From assembly GCF_030272615.1 (NCBI RefSeq), contig NC_081410.1:185553619-185617618 (forward strand): DNA of 64,000 bases. Reading direction: 5' to 3'. The position numbers and the translations under genes were made by a program. Of this stretch, positions 10,976-22,819 are shown in pieces; the stretch's first letter is position 1, and each line of letters starts with the position of its first letter. Under the pieces are notes generated by a model. It did not search any database. It was not told the origin of the DNA and saw only the letters and a list, made by a program, of their open reading frames with translations. The stretch is from Cryptomeria japonica. Taxonomy: Eukaryota; Streptophyta; Pinopsida; Cupressales; Cupressaceae.

Positions 10976-11888
10976 GTATAGATTTTAGTTGATTGATATT
11001 TATAGGAGGTGGCATCTCCATGATTGCTTGTACTTTTGTGGGATTTACTTAAATACCCTTTCTTGATACTATGTATCCCAATAGTTTGCCGGATGTTACA
11101 CCGAAAACATACTTTTTTGGGTTCAATTGTACATTGAATTGTTCTATCCTTTGAAATATTTTGTCAAGAATCTTCACATGTCCTCTCATAAATGATTTGG
11201 CCAATAGGTCATCTACATAGTCTTCCATGAATGTGTGTATCATATCATGAAAGATTGTGGTCATTGCTCTTTGATAGGTCGGTCTTGCATTCTTTAAGCC
11301 GAAAGGCATGACATTCTAGTAGTAGGTACCCCATGGACATGTGAACGTTGTTTTATCTTAGTCTTCTAGTGCTATTTTGATTTGATTATAGCCTGAAAAA
11401 CCGTCCATAAGTGATAACAAAGCATGTCCCGTTGTTAGATCTACAATTGTGTTGATGTTGGGTAAAGGAAAATTATCCTTAGGACAAGCCTTGTTCAGAT
11501 CTTTGAAGTCAGTGCATATCCTGATACTTTTGTCAAGTTTTGAAATAGGTACTATGTTGGAGATCCACTCCACATAGTCAATTGGTCATATGAAACTGAT
11601 ATCCAGTAGTTTCTTGAGTTCTACTTTGACCAGCAGTGCCACATGTGGATTCATTTTTCTTAGCTTCTGCTCGATAGACATAGCTCCCAGAGCTATAGAA
11701 AAATGATGCATGATCAAATCTAGATCTATTCCTGGCATATTTGCATAGGACCAAGAGAAATATATTTTCTTCTCTTTGAAAAACCTTGTGAAATTGGGTT
11801 TATCTTGATCTGTTAAGGAAGCTGCTAGATGCAATGTCTTTGCTATCTCTATTGTGCCGATGTTTATTGATTGTGTTGGCTCAATCAA
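10976..11888 (-). pseudogene. Ty3 reverse transcriptase, decayed
   Basis: Three minus-strand pieces join in order. The first (11888-11586) is the linker before RT, with FSWSYANMPGIDLDLIMHHF. The second (11573-11358) holds fingers and palm, including DFKDLNKACPKDNFPLPNI and LMDGFSGYNQIKIA with the first catalytic Asp. The third (11309-11049) has MPFGLKNARPTYQRAMTTIF and the intact YVDD in MEDYVDDLLAKS. Stops separate the pieces. RT copies element RNA into DNA. Its catalytic residues are still present although the frame is broken. Confidence 0.85.
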
Positions 11889-12256
11889 TATTGGTGATAT
11901 CTCCTAATAGTGCTCAGGAATAGTGTCAAGTCTTTCATCCATTAGTGCCTCAAAGAAGTTTTCACCTTTGGATATGTCCTTTCTTTTTACTTTTTTGTGA
12001 TCTAATATTGCCATTAGATGATTTTTTCCATTAGATCCCTTTTGTATTTTCTTTGTTTTGTGACTGAAAGACTTGGAACTCCTTCATTGAAAATATCATT
12101 AAGAGTTTCACTGGTGAAGCATGTTTCAAGTTTAGTGAACAAAGGTAATGGAAAATAGTGTCATCATCTAGGAAGATAGGTATATTGAGTTGTTCAGGCT
12201 ATTCCTAGTCTATGAGTTCAGGATGTATAAGGGGTAAGGAATTGTTAGGTCGATTA
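11889..12256 (-). pseudogene. Decayed Ty3 pol linker between protease and RT
   Basis: This lies between RT and the solo LTR. Minus-strand frames are broken and no domain is clear. It continues on the far side of the solo LTR, so it is the same linker split by the insertion. Confidence 0.45.
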
Positions 12257-13013
12257 TGTTGGAAAATGCACACTCCAATGAGAAATTGTAGGTGATTGAA
12301 GGTATTGTCATTGATGGCAACCTTACAATCCTATGGCACTGGTAGGCACATATAGCGACACCGACAATGACAAAGATGTTTACTGGCACCTCAACTGATA
12401 GGATTTTATTTTGTATTTAATTGTAAAATCTTTTTGTAAGCCGACAAGGCAAATTGTAATAGGACTCATATAAGTATGAGATCTTGTAGATCATTTGTGT
12501 AAGTAAGTAAGTATGGAATGTAATAGGCAGATGCGAACATGTGAATATTAAGGCAGATTTTGGAATAAGGTTTATGGAAGTTGTATGAGCTTAAACCGGT
12601 ACTGAACCTGGCATAGTAGATGCTGAACCAAAGTAGTACATGATATTAGATTTGCATAATCCATTTTTGTAAGTCAGTGAGACTTCCCTTTTGTAATTAA
12701 GCAGTGAGCTTTAGGCAGTTGGCCTTCCTGCATGTGCAGGCCCCTATTGTAAGTAATATTCATTTATTGGCCAATGAGTGAATATTGTGGGTCACAAATC
12801 CCACCGAGGTTTTTCCCACACCGAGTTTCCTCATTAAAAATATTGTGTTATGGTGTGCTTTCTATGTTGTGGTTATTGATCTTATTTACTGCATTATTTC
12901 TGATTTACTGGTAGACTATTTTGGAATGCAATTTGTTTAATAAGATTAGAAAATCTGATAACCGGCAAGATATTGATTCACCCCCCCTCTCAGTATCTTT
13001 GGGAATCCTAATA
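12257..13013 (+). mobile_element. Solo LTR of the E2 family
   Basis: It begins TGTTGGAAAATGCACACTCC and ends GATTCACCCCCCCTCTCAG..GGGAATCCTAATA. It matches, in reverse complement, the whole length of the two LTRs of element E2. A 5-bp duplication GATTA flanks it at 12252-12256 and 13014-13018. The final CA has become TA. There is no internal region, so recombination between two LTRs most likely removed it. It sits inside the Ty3 pol and is in the opposite orientation to E2. Confidence 0.93.
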
Positions 13014-13018
13014 GATTA

Positions 13019-14100
13019 AGGTCTAATTATGTAAGGGTCATGATAGAGATATTGTCAAAGTTATCAATAAGATCAAGACCTATGATGGTACTCTCCTCGA
13101 GATTTCTCGTCTCATATCAGATTTGCTCATTCTCACTGGAATCATAGATATGTTGTGGTTCAAATTAAAATGATTAAGACCCTGAGCCTTCTCCTTCACA
13201 AAGTATGGGAGTATATGTATGAACTATATCTATATCAATGTCTTCAGTTATATATCAAAACAAGTATCCCATTCCCATTCATTTGAGTCTGTGTCAGACC
13301 TAACCTACAATTTAAAGAATTGCTCATAGAAATTTTAAGTTGCTTCTGCTTTTCTGATGGCAAATTATTTTTGTTTTTGTGTGCATTCCTCATCTTGTAA
13401 CTCTTGGATTACTTTTTTCACCTATTGTTGTTGTGTTATTCCCTGTTTCTGTTGTTGTCACTGTGTGGTTTCTTGTTGTCAATTTTGTTGCCATGTAGAT
13501 TCTTGTTGTTGATTCTTTTGATCAGGTTGATGTTGATGCTATCCATATCCTAGTCCGTATTTGTCCTTGGCAAGTTGTGAGTGTTTTTAAATTGGTTCTA
13601 TGATACCCTCTTGTTGTTTTCCGATAGGACCTTTTCATGTGTATCCCATCCTTAGCATGATTCTGAATTTGTTGCCATATTGCTCTTTTGGGATTGTGAC
13701 ACTTAACATTGCTGCCCGTGTTTCCTCGCCATCCTTATCTTTTGTTTCATTTGCTAGTGTTCCTTCTTGAATAAACATACCATCAAAGAGTTTGATGGGT
13801 TGTGAATATTTTTACTTGGATGTTGCGGTCATCCATGAGACCTTGGTGAATTTGGCAATTTTGATAGACATAAGGATGGTTCAAAAGAGTATTCTCCCAT
13901 GTCTTTGTCTTTTAACTTCATATTTTTCTCAAAATCTATGGATAGAGATTTGAGCTGGTCCTCACTATTTGATGATGTGGAAGCAAGAGATTCCCTATTA
14001 TGTGGTACAATAACATTTTGAGTTACTTTGATATTATTGCAATACTGAAAAGGATTAGTTTCTGCTATAATGCAAATTTCTTGTCCATCATATGGGAATT
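13019..14100 (-). pseudogene. Decayed Ty3 pol linker, protease to RT
   Basis: Sequence lies between protease and the solo LTR. It contains a Gln-rich, CAA/TTG-rich stretch at about 13350-13560, and minus-strand fragments such as SEDQLKSLSIDFEKNMKLKD. No catalytic motif is visible. It is the variable linker of the Tat-type polyprotein. Confidence 0.45.
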
Positions 14101-14397
14101 TCAGGCACTAGTGGTATTTAGATGTACTGCTTGCTTTTCATGGATCCAAGGATGACCCAAAAGTATGTTGTAAGATAAGTCTATGTCCAAGATTTGACAC
14201 AGAGTATCCCTTTGAAATGGTCCTACTTGAATAGGTGATACCATGAGCCCTTTTGATGATCTTTCTTCATCATCATATGCTTTTGTTGTTATCTTTTTCT
14301 TAGAATCAATGGCTATTTTTGAGAATCCCAAAGCACAAATAAGTTTTAGAGTACAAATATTTAGATTGGCTCCTCCATCTATTAGTACTTGTTTCAT
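14101..14397 (-). pseudogene. Ty3 aspartic protease domain
   Basis: An open minus-strand stretch of 98 residues holds VLIDGGANLNI, the plant Ty3 form of the aspartic protease active site (Asp followed by Gly-Gly-Ala in place of Ser/Thr-Gly-Ala), and LSYNILLGHPWI, the second conserved block. The enzyme cuts Gag-Pol in the particle. Stops on both sides cut it off from Gag and RT. Length and order match the family. Confidence 0.8.
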
Positions 14398-15124
14398 TCA
14401 ATGTTTATAGACCAGGACTTCAATCCAAGTGGAGTATTATGTGGATGACTTAAAGAGATGTCATCATGTTCAAAAAATGATAAATTATGAGGCATGGTTA
14501 AATGCTCCACCATGGCTCAGAATCGATCAATATCTAGGTTGTTTGGAACCGTAGTGTCAACATGAGATTTTTCTAGAATATCCTTGTGTGTAGGTGAGAT
14601 TTTGAGAATCTCTAATACTGATATGTGGGCTGGTGTTTTCTTCAATTGATCTACTAAGCTATATTACTATTTCATAGAAGTGGACACATTGGAAGTGTTT
14701 CCTTTCAAAACATACTTGGATTGGGCCCATATAGTCACATTCATCGAGACTTTCTCTTGCTTGTCCTTGATCTTAATGACATTGATCTGATTATCATATG
14801 CTAAGATGTGATTGATGACATTGTTCTTACATGATTTATATGATCCCCCTTTTTGTTTTAGGATGATGATATGCCTTTGTCATAATTAGGAAGTGGGTCC
14901 ATGAATGCTTCATGATCATCATTGGTTTTATGTCCATCTACTATTATATCACCTTAGTCTAGTAAATCTTGGACCAAATTCTTCAACCTTAGGCAATCAT
15001 TTTTGTGATGCTCTTTTTTCCTATGATACTCGCAGTAGTGTGAGTCATTCCACCATGAGGGTTTGACTTGTGGTTTAAAATCCCTTGTGTTTGGAAATGT
15101 AATGAGTTTGTTTGCCAACAATTC
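14398..15124 (-). pseudogene. Decayed Ty3 Gag C-terminus with knuckle remnant
   Basis: Just downstream of the open Gag frame, at about 15060-14995 on the minus strand, the reading HYCEYHRKKEHHKNDCLRL fits the degenerate Cys/His knuckle of Tat-type Gag proteins. The rest up to the protease has many stops and no clear domain. Confidence 0.55.
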
Positions 15125-16041
15125 TCAAAATGCTAATTCCAGAGATTGTCCCAAAGGTGTGAACTTCCTTTGATATGGTCTAGGTTTGGTGTTATTGTTG
15201 TTCCCTTCATTGTTGTTTCCTTGATAATTGTTTGCTTGATTTGTGTTTCCTTGATTGTTGTTTGGTGGAGTAGTACCTGATAATTTTAACACTGGTTGTT
15301 TTGTTTTAACATTGTTAGCATCAACTACACCATCATTGATGATATTTTTGTTCCTTGTCCAAAATTTGGATTTGTCTGAGTTGTTTCTATTGTAGTAGCT
15401 ATTGCCATAGTTGTTGTTTGATGAGCTAGAACCTTCCTTAGAAAATTTAAAAACTCCCTTTTTGATTAAGGCCTCTTCTATCTGGATGCCATTGTCGATC
15501 AACTTTTGAAAACTAGGTAGACATTGCATTTTAAGTTGATTACTCATCTCGTCATTTAGATTGTCTACAAAGATTTCCATTTTCTCCTTTTTAGGTACAG
15601 GTTGGGGATATCTAGAGACCAATCCTCTCCATATCTGTAAGAACATCATCAATGGTTCATTTTTCTTTTGTTTCGTGTTGCAAAGGTCAAGCATGGTGAC
15701 CTCATGTTGGATGTTATAAGAGTATTGCGTAACAAACTTGTTTATCAATTCTTCAAATGATCTAATGGGAGGTGTGAGTTTTGAAAGCCATTCTATCATT
15801 TTTCCTCCTAGGCTTCTTGGAAATAACCTCATCATGTAGGTATCATTGTGGGAAAAATCCAAGCTCCTTGCACAAAATTCCCTTACATGATCACGGGGAT
15901 CACTTTTGTTATTGTATTTGTCATACTTTGGTATTTTAGAGTTTCGTGGGAATGACACCATATTTAAACTTCTATCAAACATATAGGTAAAAATATCATC
16001 TAAAGAGTATCTTGTTGTGGTCCCTTGTTTCATGTCTTGCA
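15125..16041 (-). pseudogene. Ty3 Gag, central part
   Basis: This open minus-strand frame holds the plant retrotransposon Gag domain: FSHNDTYMMRLFPRSLGGKM, IEWLSKLTPPIRSFEELINK, MFLQIWRGLVSRYPQPVPKK and the following helices, then an Asn-rich tail. Gag forms the particle and binds RNA. The frame runs upstream into the LTR of element E1, so its apparent first 55 residues are LTR sequence and not Gag; the true join is at 16041. The N-terminus lies at 29648-30009, with a 31-bp piece at 22820-22850. Confidence 0.85.
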
Positions 16042-16889
16042 TGTTGGAATACAAGGAATCCAAGAACACTGAGAGGGGGGCAGGGGGGTGAATCAGTGTT
16101 CTATCAGTATTATAAGATTTTACCTTATTACAACATACACATATAAACCGGTAAATTAATAAACATATAACATGAAGTAAATAACCACGGTGGGATTTGT
16201 GACCCACAATATCAATTCACTGGCCATATGAAAGATATTACATAGCATGGGGGCCTGCACATGCAGGATGGCACACTGCCTAGAGCACAGTGCTCAACAC
16301 AAAAGAGTCTCACTAACTACAAGCTTCTATTGAGATAAAACAGTAATGGTGAACTCACAAAATGCATCTGCAATGCCAAAAAGAGTTCTGGTTATAGCTC
16401 TACCCTATACCGGTTCATAAACCCTAGACCATTTTACCAGTATCTCCTTTCTTCCAAGAATGCTTTACAAACCATCTATTGATCATTGCATGATATTAAT
16501 TTTGCATAGAAATGATCTACATACATATCCTTTGCATCAAACTATTCTACTTCCTTATCATATATCAAAATGACCTAATAAATTGACTTATATACCCTTT
16601 ACAAACAATATACCTTAAGTTGGCTTACAATAAAAAATATATTCAATGTTGGATCTATACAATAATTACAAAATGATTTTAAAAATAAATCCTTTCGGAT
16701 CCCAAACTGATGTCGGCTCCACTGAAGTGCTGGATGTCGGTGTCAGTGCTAGTGATGACCATGATTACTCCAATGCCAGTATCTATCAGTAAATGCCTCC
16801 AATGCTGATATCTATCAGTATATGCCTTCTACAGAATCTCGTTGCTATATATGACAACTTATGAATCCAAATAGTATCAATTGCCAACA
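16042..16889 (-). repeat. E1 3' LTR
   Basis: It is the LTR at the 3' end of E1 (minus orientation). As printed it starts TGTTGGAATACAAGG and ends CAATTGCCAACA. Relative to the 5' LTR it lacks 67 bp (the segment at 22082-22148 in the other copy) and has scattered substitutions, so insertion is not recent. Confidence 0.92.
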
Positions 16890-17085
16890 ATCTCCCCTTC
16901 TGGCATTGATGGCAACACTCATGTGAAAAATGGATTCCTGTTGGTTCAACTGAAACATGCTCCCCCTGAGCTGATTAACTATGTTTGCAATATACTCTTT
17001 GTCTGATATCCTCCCCCTAGGATCATATACATATACATATTTTTCATATATATATATATACTCCCCCTTTGGCATCAATGCCAAA
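16890..17085 (-). promoter_or_regulatory. E1 polypurine tract array next to 3' LTR
   Basis: On the minus strand GAAGGGGAGAT abuts the LTR (16890-16900). Further purine tracts lie at about 16961 (CAGGGGGAG), 17011 (CTAGGGGGAG) and 17061 (AAAGGGGGAG). Purine tracts prime plus-strand DNA synthesis; several in a row is a known Sirevirus trait. The innermost is followed by the inverted repeat TTTGGCAT-CA-ATGCCAAA at 17068-17085. Confidence 0.75.
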
Positions 17086-17117
17086 GACCGGTGAAAGAAT
17101 TGTTATAGATTACTTTA

Positions 17118-20100
17118 CTAGAGCTTGACCAATTTCAAGATTTTCGGATAAGCTTTCTCTAGCAACTGTATATAGGTATCCCAGGTGGTTTTGAATGTTT
17201 TAGATATCGATACAAGTCTACTTAGTAAATGTGCAAGTGTTTCTTTCTCAGTGACTTCTGTTGGTGTGGGGTTTTCAAGCATATCCATGCATTCCTTCTT
17301 ATGTACACCAAGTGAATCCAATCTTGGACTCACCAACCCTCTGAGACTCCTTGCTCTCCGAATGATCTTGTCTCTTTCCTTTTCAAAAGATAAAATTTCA
17401 TTCTCCAAAGTCAAAATTTGTGCATCAATAGATGTTGTAAGTGATGTTAGTCCATCAAAATAATTAGCAATATTAGCAATCTTTTCTTGTAACTCCTTTA
17501 TCCTATTATCTACATTTGTTGTAAGAATCTCTATATTACAATAGACCTTGTAGATGTTAGTACATTATTTCAAATAATTTTCAATAAGTATAAGTTTCTC
17601 TTCAACCTTCCTCTTTTATCTCAATAATCTAGTCAAAAGCGACTTTCTTAGCCAAAGTAAATCTTTCAAGTGCTTGTTGGTCAAAAATTTGCTGTAATGA
17701 TTGAAAGTTTTTAGATATGTGCTCTATCAATACCTTAAGCTTTCTAGAAGGGCTTGCTTCATTTTCAATCATACATTCAGGAATCAATTTGTGCAAAATT
17801 GTTATTGACTAGTCTATTATTCCTTTGTCTACATATCCCTCTTTCATTAGCTTTTGAGAAGCCATCATCATTAGCTCTGTAAGACTCATCTATGTGATTG
17901 ATTTCTTCTCAACTTGAGAAGTGTCAATTGCAAAAATTTTTGCTGAGGAATCAACTGTCGGTTCAGTATCCTTTTCCTTTTCTACCTTCTCCTTATCCTC
18001 TCCCGGTGTATCCCTTGTCTTAGCCTCTTTTGCATAGGTGGCTTCACCACTTGGTGTAGTATCTATTACTGTCGGTGGATCATTATCCATAATATTATAC
18101 GTATCATGTACATTACCTTGCTCAGACTGTACAAATGTTGTCTCTGTTTGTATAGTCTATACACTCTCATCAATTTTAGGTTTATCTGCCAGTTCATTCA
18201 AAATTTGATCTGAGCTTCCCAAAATTTATTTTCCTTTAGATCTATCTAGAATGGTGGGAGCTATTGCCTTAGCAAATTCTTCTTGAGAAGTAAGGAAATC
18301 AAGATTCTTTTGGAATAATTTAGCCCAACCATCTCTGGTCTCATTTATTATTTCATTGACTCGTCCCATCATTAAGCTTATTTGTCGAGGTTTGCTGCTA
18401 AAGATTGTTTGATTTGCAACTTCTATACATCTTTTCATTTCCTCATTATTTATAGTACCACAAATGCCTAAAATTTCAACTTTAATCTCTCTGTCCCTCT
18501 TGATTGCATCTAATCTCCTTGCATCTAACTTATTATACAATGATAAAGGATTTTGTTTCAAAATTTCTACCAAAACCTTCTTATATATGTCTAAATGTAA
18601 CAAAATTGCTTCTTCCATTTCATTTTTCTCATTATCATCTAAATCTTCATAGAAATTTGACACATTCTTCAAAATTCCATCTTTAGTTACCTCATCTATC
18701 AATTCTACACAGGTCATTGGGGGGATGATGGTAACATTACCAAATTCAATTGCTTCATCTATCACACTCTTTTTCTTCTTCCTGGGGGTTGTAGGAGTAG
18801 ATGAAGAAGGCTTCCTCTTCTGAGAAGGTTTCCTTGCTAAAGGTGTGGATTTTGTTGTTACCTTTCTTACTAGCTTCCTCCTTGGCTCCACCTTCTTCTC
18901 TTCTATCGAAGGCTTGTTATCTTTCTTCCTTTGTACCATTCTGAATGCAAGAGGTTTATTATCCTCTGCATTAGAGTCAGAAGTGATAGGAGATATGAAA
19001 TTTGTTGGCCTCTTTGCCTCAAGAGCACTTTTCACTTCAGTTGCTGCAACTACCATTGCCAGTTGATCTACTGGTTTAGATCCAGAACCTACTTCTGTAT
19101 CTATCCTGTGAATTATATTATGAACAAAGGCAAACATTTTGTCTATTTTGTTTTCCCTCATTTTCTTATTGAAGACAATTTTAACTTCAAGAGCTTTCTC
19201 CCCCGTAGTACCAAAGTGTTCAGCCTTATCATCCAAAGGAGCATCATTCAACATTTTAGCATATAGTTCCAGAATGTTGTCATCAACTTCATACCCCAAT
19301 TCCATGACCCATATTGTTCTAGCTTCCATTGCTTCCATGAGAGTCTCATCTATTTTTACCATGATGCAAATTTCAGTGAATTATTTATCCACAATGTGTT
19401 TGGAGATTCTCTCCCTCAGTCTCATTATCTCTTGAAAAGTTTTAAAGAAGCCCTAAAGCTTCTTATCCTTGTTGCTGCCAAGACCGATGATTGCATCTTT
19501 AATTTGCATGCCTATCGGTATGTCATGAGTCCACTGTATCTTTCCCAAACCTGATAGCTCATTCATGAAATAGAGCATTAAGAAGACAATAAGATTGCCA
19601 AACTAGAATGTTTCTTTCTTGACACCTTTGATTTTTCAAAGATTTATCATTAATTCACTTCTTAACCATTCACAAAAATCCTACTTTCCATTATTGTTTA
19701 TCATTTGATATGCAACATGGATACAGGAACTGACAACAAAGTTCAATCAACTTGATTGTGTTACCTTGTAGCCGATAATCATGCTTGAAAATTTCACATA
19801 TTTATCATTAATGGTGCTGACCCTCACTGACCTTCCATCATGGGCTGCACCAGTGAGCTTTTCAACCTTAGTGTTGGAGATCTTCTTTCCTAGTTCCTGC
19901 CCAACTCTAGGTAAGCTAGTGACCACCTGAATTGCTTCTTTAGTGATCATGTGAGGCCAATCCATCTAGATGAATTCATTATGGACCCTGCTTAGAAAAT
20001 ATCTAGTCATTTTGTCCTTGAATTTCGGTATATACAGGATTCTTGTTAACCTTAGGTCTTCAATGATTTGATATTCTGGCTTGATTGCTATGGAGCTACC

Positions 20101-20346
20101 TAGTATCATAGATTGATACATTCCCTTGTTTTCCTTAGTGCCTAAATCCTCCAAAATGCAGTGAATATAAGCCTTGACATCTTCCACATAAACTACGCCA
20201 TCGAGAACCCTCGAGAATGCACCTGTCGAGTCTTCCTTCATTGCAATTTGAGGAACTTTCTTGAAAATAGGTATAAGCCTATCCTTAACCTCAACAATAG
20301 TGGGATTCACAATGAAAGTAGGAGCAGATAATGATCTGGATGCCAT
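17118..20346 (-). pseudogene. E1 ORF2: large unrecognised protein, broken
   Basis: From an ATG at 20346 a minus-strand frame of about 1,076 codons runs to 17118 with several stops and at least one shift; the longest open piece is 378 residues (18226-19362). I do not recognise the family. The N-terminal third is globular (blocks FIVNPTIVEV, YVEDVKAYIHC, ITKEAIQVVTSLP, IIGYKVT, WVMELGYEVDDNI). The middle is basic, with PRRKLVRKV, QKRKPSSS and PRKKKKS, which look like nuclear-localisation clusters. Then come ICGTINN and LMMGRVNEI blocks, a Thr/Glu-rich acidic part, and a coiled-coil-like C-terminus (17118-17414). The same blocks occur in order in E2. It lies 369 bp after ORF1 and takes the place of pol. 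Confidence 0.75.
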
Positions 20347-20715
20347 TTCAAAGAAATACCTAGGTAACGATCATCGGTTTAAAGGTCTTGATTACTTCTC
20401 AGATAACTGCTGGAAATCCTTTAGAATGCCTTTGCTTGCTCTTGATCACCTGTGAATTGCCTTTGCTTTGTTCTGGTTATCTCGAGTGCTGGGTGAGTGA
20501 AAATGAGTCCATTTTCCCTTTTTATCAGTGAGTAAACCCTAATTCATCACTGTCATAAATGATTAGCGGTGCGCCCTATCGGATGTCGGTTTCACAGTTT
20601 TATGCCGGATAAACCTCCATCAATGATCAATACCACTCTCTAGATCTCTTTCCAGATCTCTTCCGGGGAATATGAAAGATTTATAATGAATTTGCCAACC
20701 CCTAAGGCATATGCC

Positions 20716-21867
20716 TCAGTTACCAGTTGAATTTCTTGTCGGTGCAGGATTGCTATGTTCTACCGGTGGAGTTACTGGTGTAGTTACTGGTTTAGTTGCA
20801 TCTCCACTTGGTTCTTCAGACTTTCTAACCCATCTCTTGGTTTGATCTTGTTGTAATTCATCTACCTTCTGCTTTCCTTTCTCATTTTCTTTGCCATTGC
20901 TAACCGGTTTAGTCTTGCTTCTGCAGTACTTAGCAATATGACCTATTTTGTTGCAAGCATAACATGTAACATTGTTCTTTTGTATTGCTTTGACATATCC
21001 AGTATCATTCCTTGATCTACATTGATTAGCCAAATGTCCAAACTTTCCACATGCATGACATTTAACATTCATTCTGCAATCTTCTGACTTATAATCATAT
21101 TTCTTGAAATTTATGCATTGACGGAGAACTGAATTGTAATTTTGATTTTCTCCATTTCTACATTGTTTAGCCATATGCCCAAATTTATTACAAACAAAGC
21201 ATCTACCATTGAATTTGTAAGAATTAGATTATCTTACTGGTTTCCTCTATTCTGACGAGTTCTGCATACTGGTTGTCTGATCTTCATTTCCAATATCGGA
21301 GCTTTCGCCTTGTAAAAATCCAAGTCCTCTAGAATCTTCACTCTGCCTTTGTCTTTTCAATAAATCATCCAACTATGCAGCACTAATCCTGAAATTTTCT
21401 TTATACTCACTTGCAGTATTCAGATCATCTCTCAAAGTTATTATTTGTCTTTCAAGCTCTTGTTCATTATTTTGGGATTGTACCAAATCAGTTCTCAACA
21501 TATCATTCTCATGAGACAATCTGCCACATTCTTCAGATTTGTTCTTCAGAGATACAACAAGATTTTCTTCCTTTTTCTTTTTGTCCTCAATATCTTTTGA
21601 CATCCTCATAGTCAGGTCTTGCATTTCATTCTTCATTAGCATGTTTTGTTGACTCAGCTTCTAACATTGTTCCTTCAGTGCATTTTTCTCTTCATCATCC
21701 TAGTTTTGCAAAAGTTCCTTCCTCCTAGCTTGAGCTGATGATAACCTTTCTTGCAGAACAAGAATGAATTCATTAGCAGAATTCAATTCATATTGCATTT
21801 TTAAGTTCTTCATCCTTTCAACATCATAATCTTCAAGTGCCATCTCAAGTTTCTTCTCCATAGCCAT
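20716..21867 (-). pseudogene. E1 ORF1: Gag-like protein, coiled coil plus four CCHC knuckles
   Basis: The ATG at 21867 lies 74 nt inside the LTR end. The first 160-odd residues are charged and heptad-like (MALEDYD.., LSHENDMLRTDLVQSQ, ELERQIITLRDDL), a probable coiled coil. Then follow four knuckles: CFVCNKFGHMAKQC, a decayed second (CINFKKYDYKSEDC), CHACGKFGHLANQC and CYACNKIGHIAKYC. A Lys/Pro/Thr-rich tail ends the protein. Zinc knuckles of this CX2CX4HX4C type bind nucleic acid in Gag proteins. No Gag capsid domain of the copia UBN2 type precedes them, unlike C1-C3. Stops occur at several CAG/CGA-like sites. The likely role is RNA binding and particle assembly for E1 (inferred). Confidence 0.8.
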
Positions 21868-21923
21868 GTTCAATGATTTTGGTTTTAGGATCTTCCTCAA
21901 GCTGCTAAACTTCCTCCAAGGCA

Positions 21924-21940
21924 CCAAGCTCTGATACCAA
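21924..21940 (-). promoter_or_regulatory. E1 primer-binding site
   Basis: Minus strand reads TTGGTATCAGAGCTTGG one base inside the 5' LTR. TGGTATCAGAGC is complementary to the 3' end of plant initiator tRNA-Met, the usual primer of copia elements. Confidence 0.92.
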
Positions 21941-21941
21941 T

Positions 21942-22814
21942 TGTTGGAATACAAGGAATCCAATAACACTGAGAGGGGGGGAGGGTGAATTAGTGTTCTA
22001 CCAGTATTATAAGATTTTACCTTATTACAACATACACATATAAACCAATAAATGAAGAAATATATAACATGAAGTAAATAAATCAGCCACATGAATGAAC
22101 ACCATAACACACTGAATTTTATACATGGAAAACCTCTAAGAGGACAAACCATGGTGGGACTTGTGACCCACATTATCAATTCACTGGCCATATGAAAGAT
22201 ATTACATAGCATGGGGGCCTACACATGCAGGAAGGCACAATACCTAGAGCACACTGCTCAACACAAAAGAGTCTCATTGACTACATGCTTCTGCTGAGAT
22301 AAAATAGTAATGGTGAACTCACAAAATGCATCTATAATGCCAAAAGGAGTTCTAGTTATAGATCTGTCTTGTACCGGTTTATAAACCCTATACCCTTTTA
22401 CCGGTATCTCCTTTCTTCCAAGAATTCTTTAAAAACCATCTACTGATCATTGCATGTTATTAATTTTGCATACAAATGATCTACATACATATCCTTCGCA
22501 TCACACTATTCTACTTCCTTGTCATATGTCAAAATGACCTAATAAACTGACTTATATACCCTTTACAAACAATATGCCTTATGTCGACTTACAATACAAA
22601 AGTTATTCAATGTTAACTCTATACAATAATTACAAAATGATTTTACAAATAAAACCTTTCAGATCCCATGTCGATATCTGTCAGTATCTATCGGTATCTG
22701 TTGGTATCTGTCGGTATATGCCTCCAATGCCGGTATTTGCCGATATATGCCTTCTAGAGAATCTTGTTGCCATCAATGATAATATATGAATCCAAAGAGT
22801 GTCAATTGCCAACA
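21942..22814 (-). repeat. E1 5' LTR
   Basis: This is the 5' LTR on the minus strand and matches 16042-16889. It keeps the 67-bp segment lost from the other copy. It contains a TATA-like box (separate entry), the conserved palindrome CCTACACATGCAGG at about 22216-22229, and the motif CCCTCTCAG / GGGGG-TGAAT next to its U5 end. Confidence 0.92.
22551..22560 (-). promoter_or_regulatory. TATA-like box in E1 5' LTR
   Basis: Minus strand GGTATATAAG; the same word is kept in the 3' LTR near 16588-16597. It sits about 255 bp from the U3 end, a fitting place for the promoter of the element. Confidence 0.5.
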
Positions 22815-22819
22815 TTGCA

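Larger units (their letters stand above)
16042..22814 (-). mobile_element. E1: complete non-autonomous LTR retrotransposon with two ORFs
   Basis: Two LTRs bound a 5.05-kb interior. The 5-bp duplication TTGCA flanks the element exactly (16037-16041 and 22815-22819). On the minus strand the order is LTR, primer site for initiator tRNA-Met, ORF1 (coiled coil plus four zinc knuckles), ORF2 (large unknown protein), several GGGGGAG purine tracts, LTR. No protease, integrase, RT or RNase H is present in any frame. Primer site and purine tracts are of the copia type seen in C1 and C2. It is inserted in the Ty3 gag 31 bp from E2 and in the same orientation. Confidence 0.92.

Noticed and set aside
16042-16207. 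N-terminal 55 residues of the Ty3 Gag ORF
   Set aside because: They are E1 LTR sequence; the TSD at 16037-16041 sets the true Gag edge.
18464-19435. Plus-strand ORFs opposite E1 ORF2
   Set aside because: Antisense shadows of the long minus-strand frame.
21942-22212. N-terminal extension of E1 ORF1 through the LTR
   Set aside because: The open frame passes through the LTR, but the primer site and the ATG at 21867 mark the likely start.
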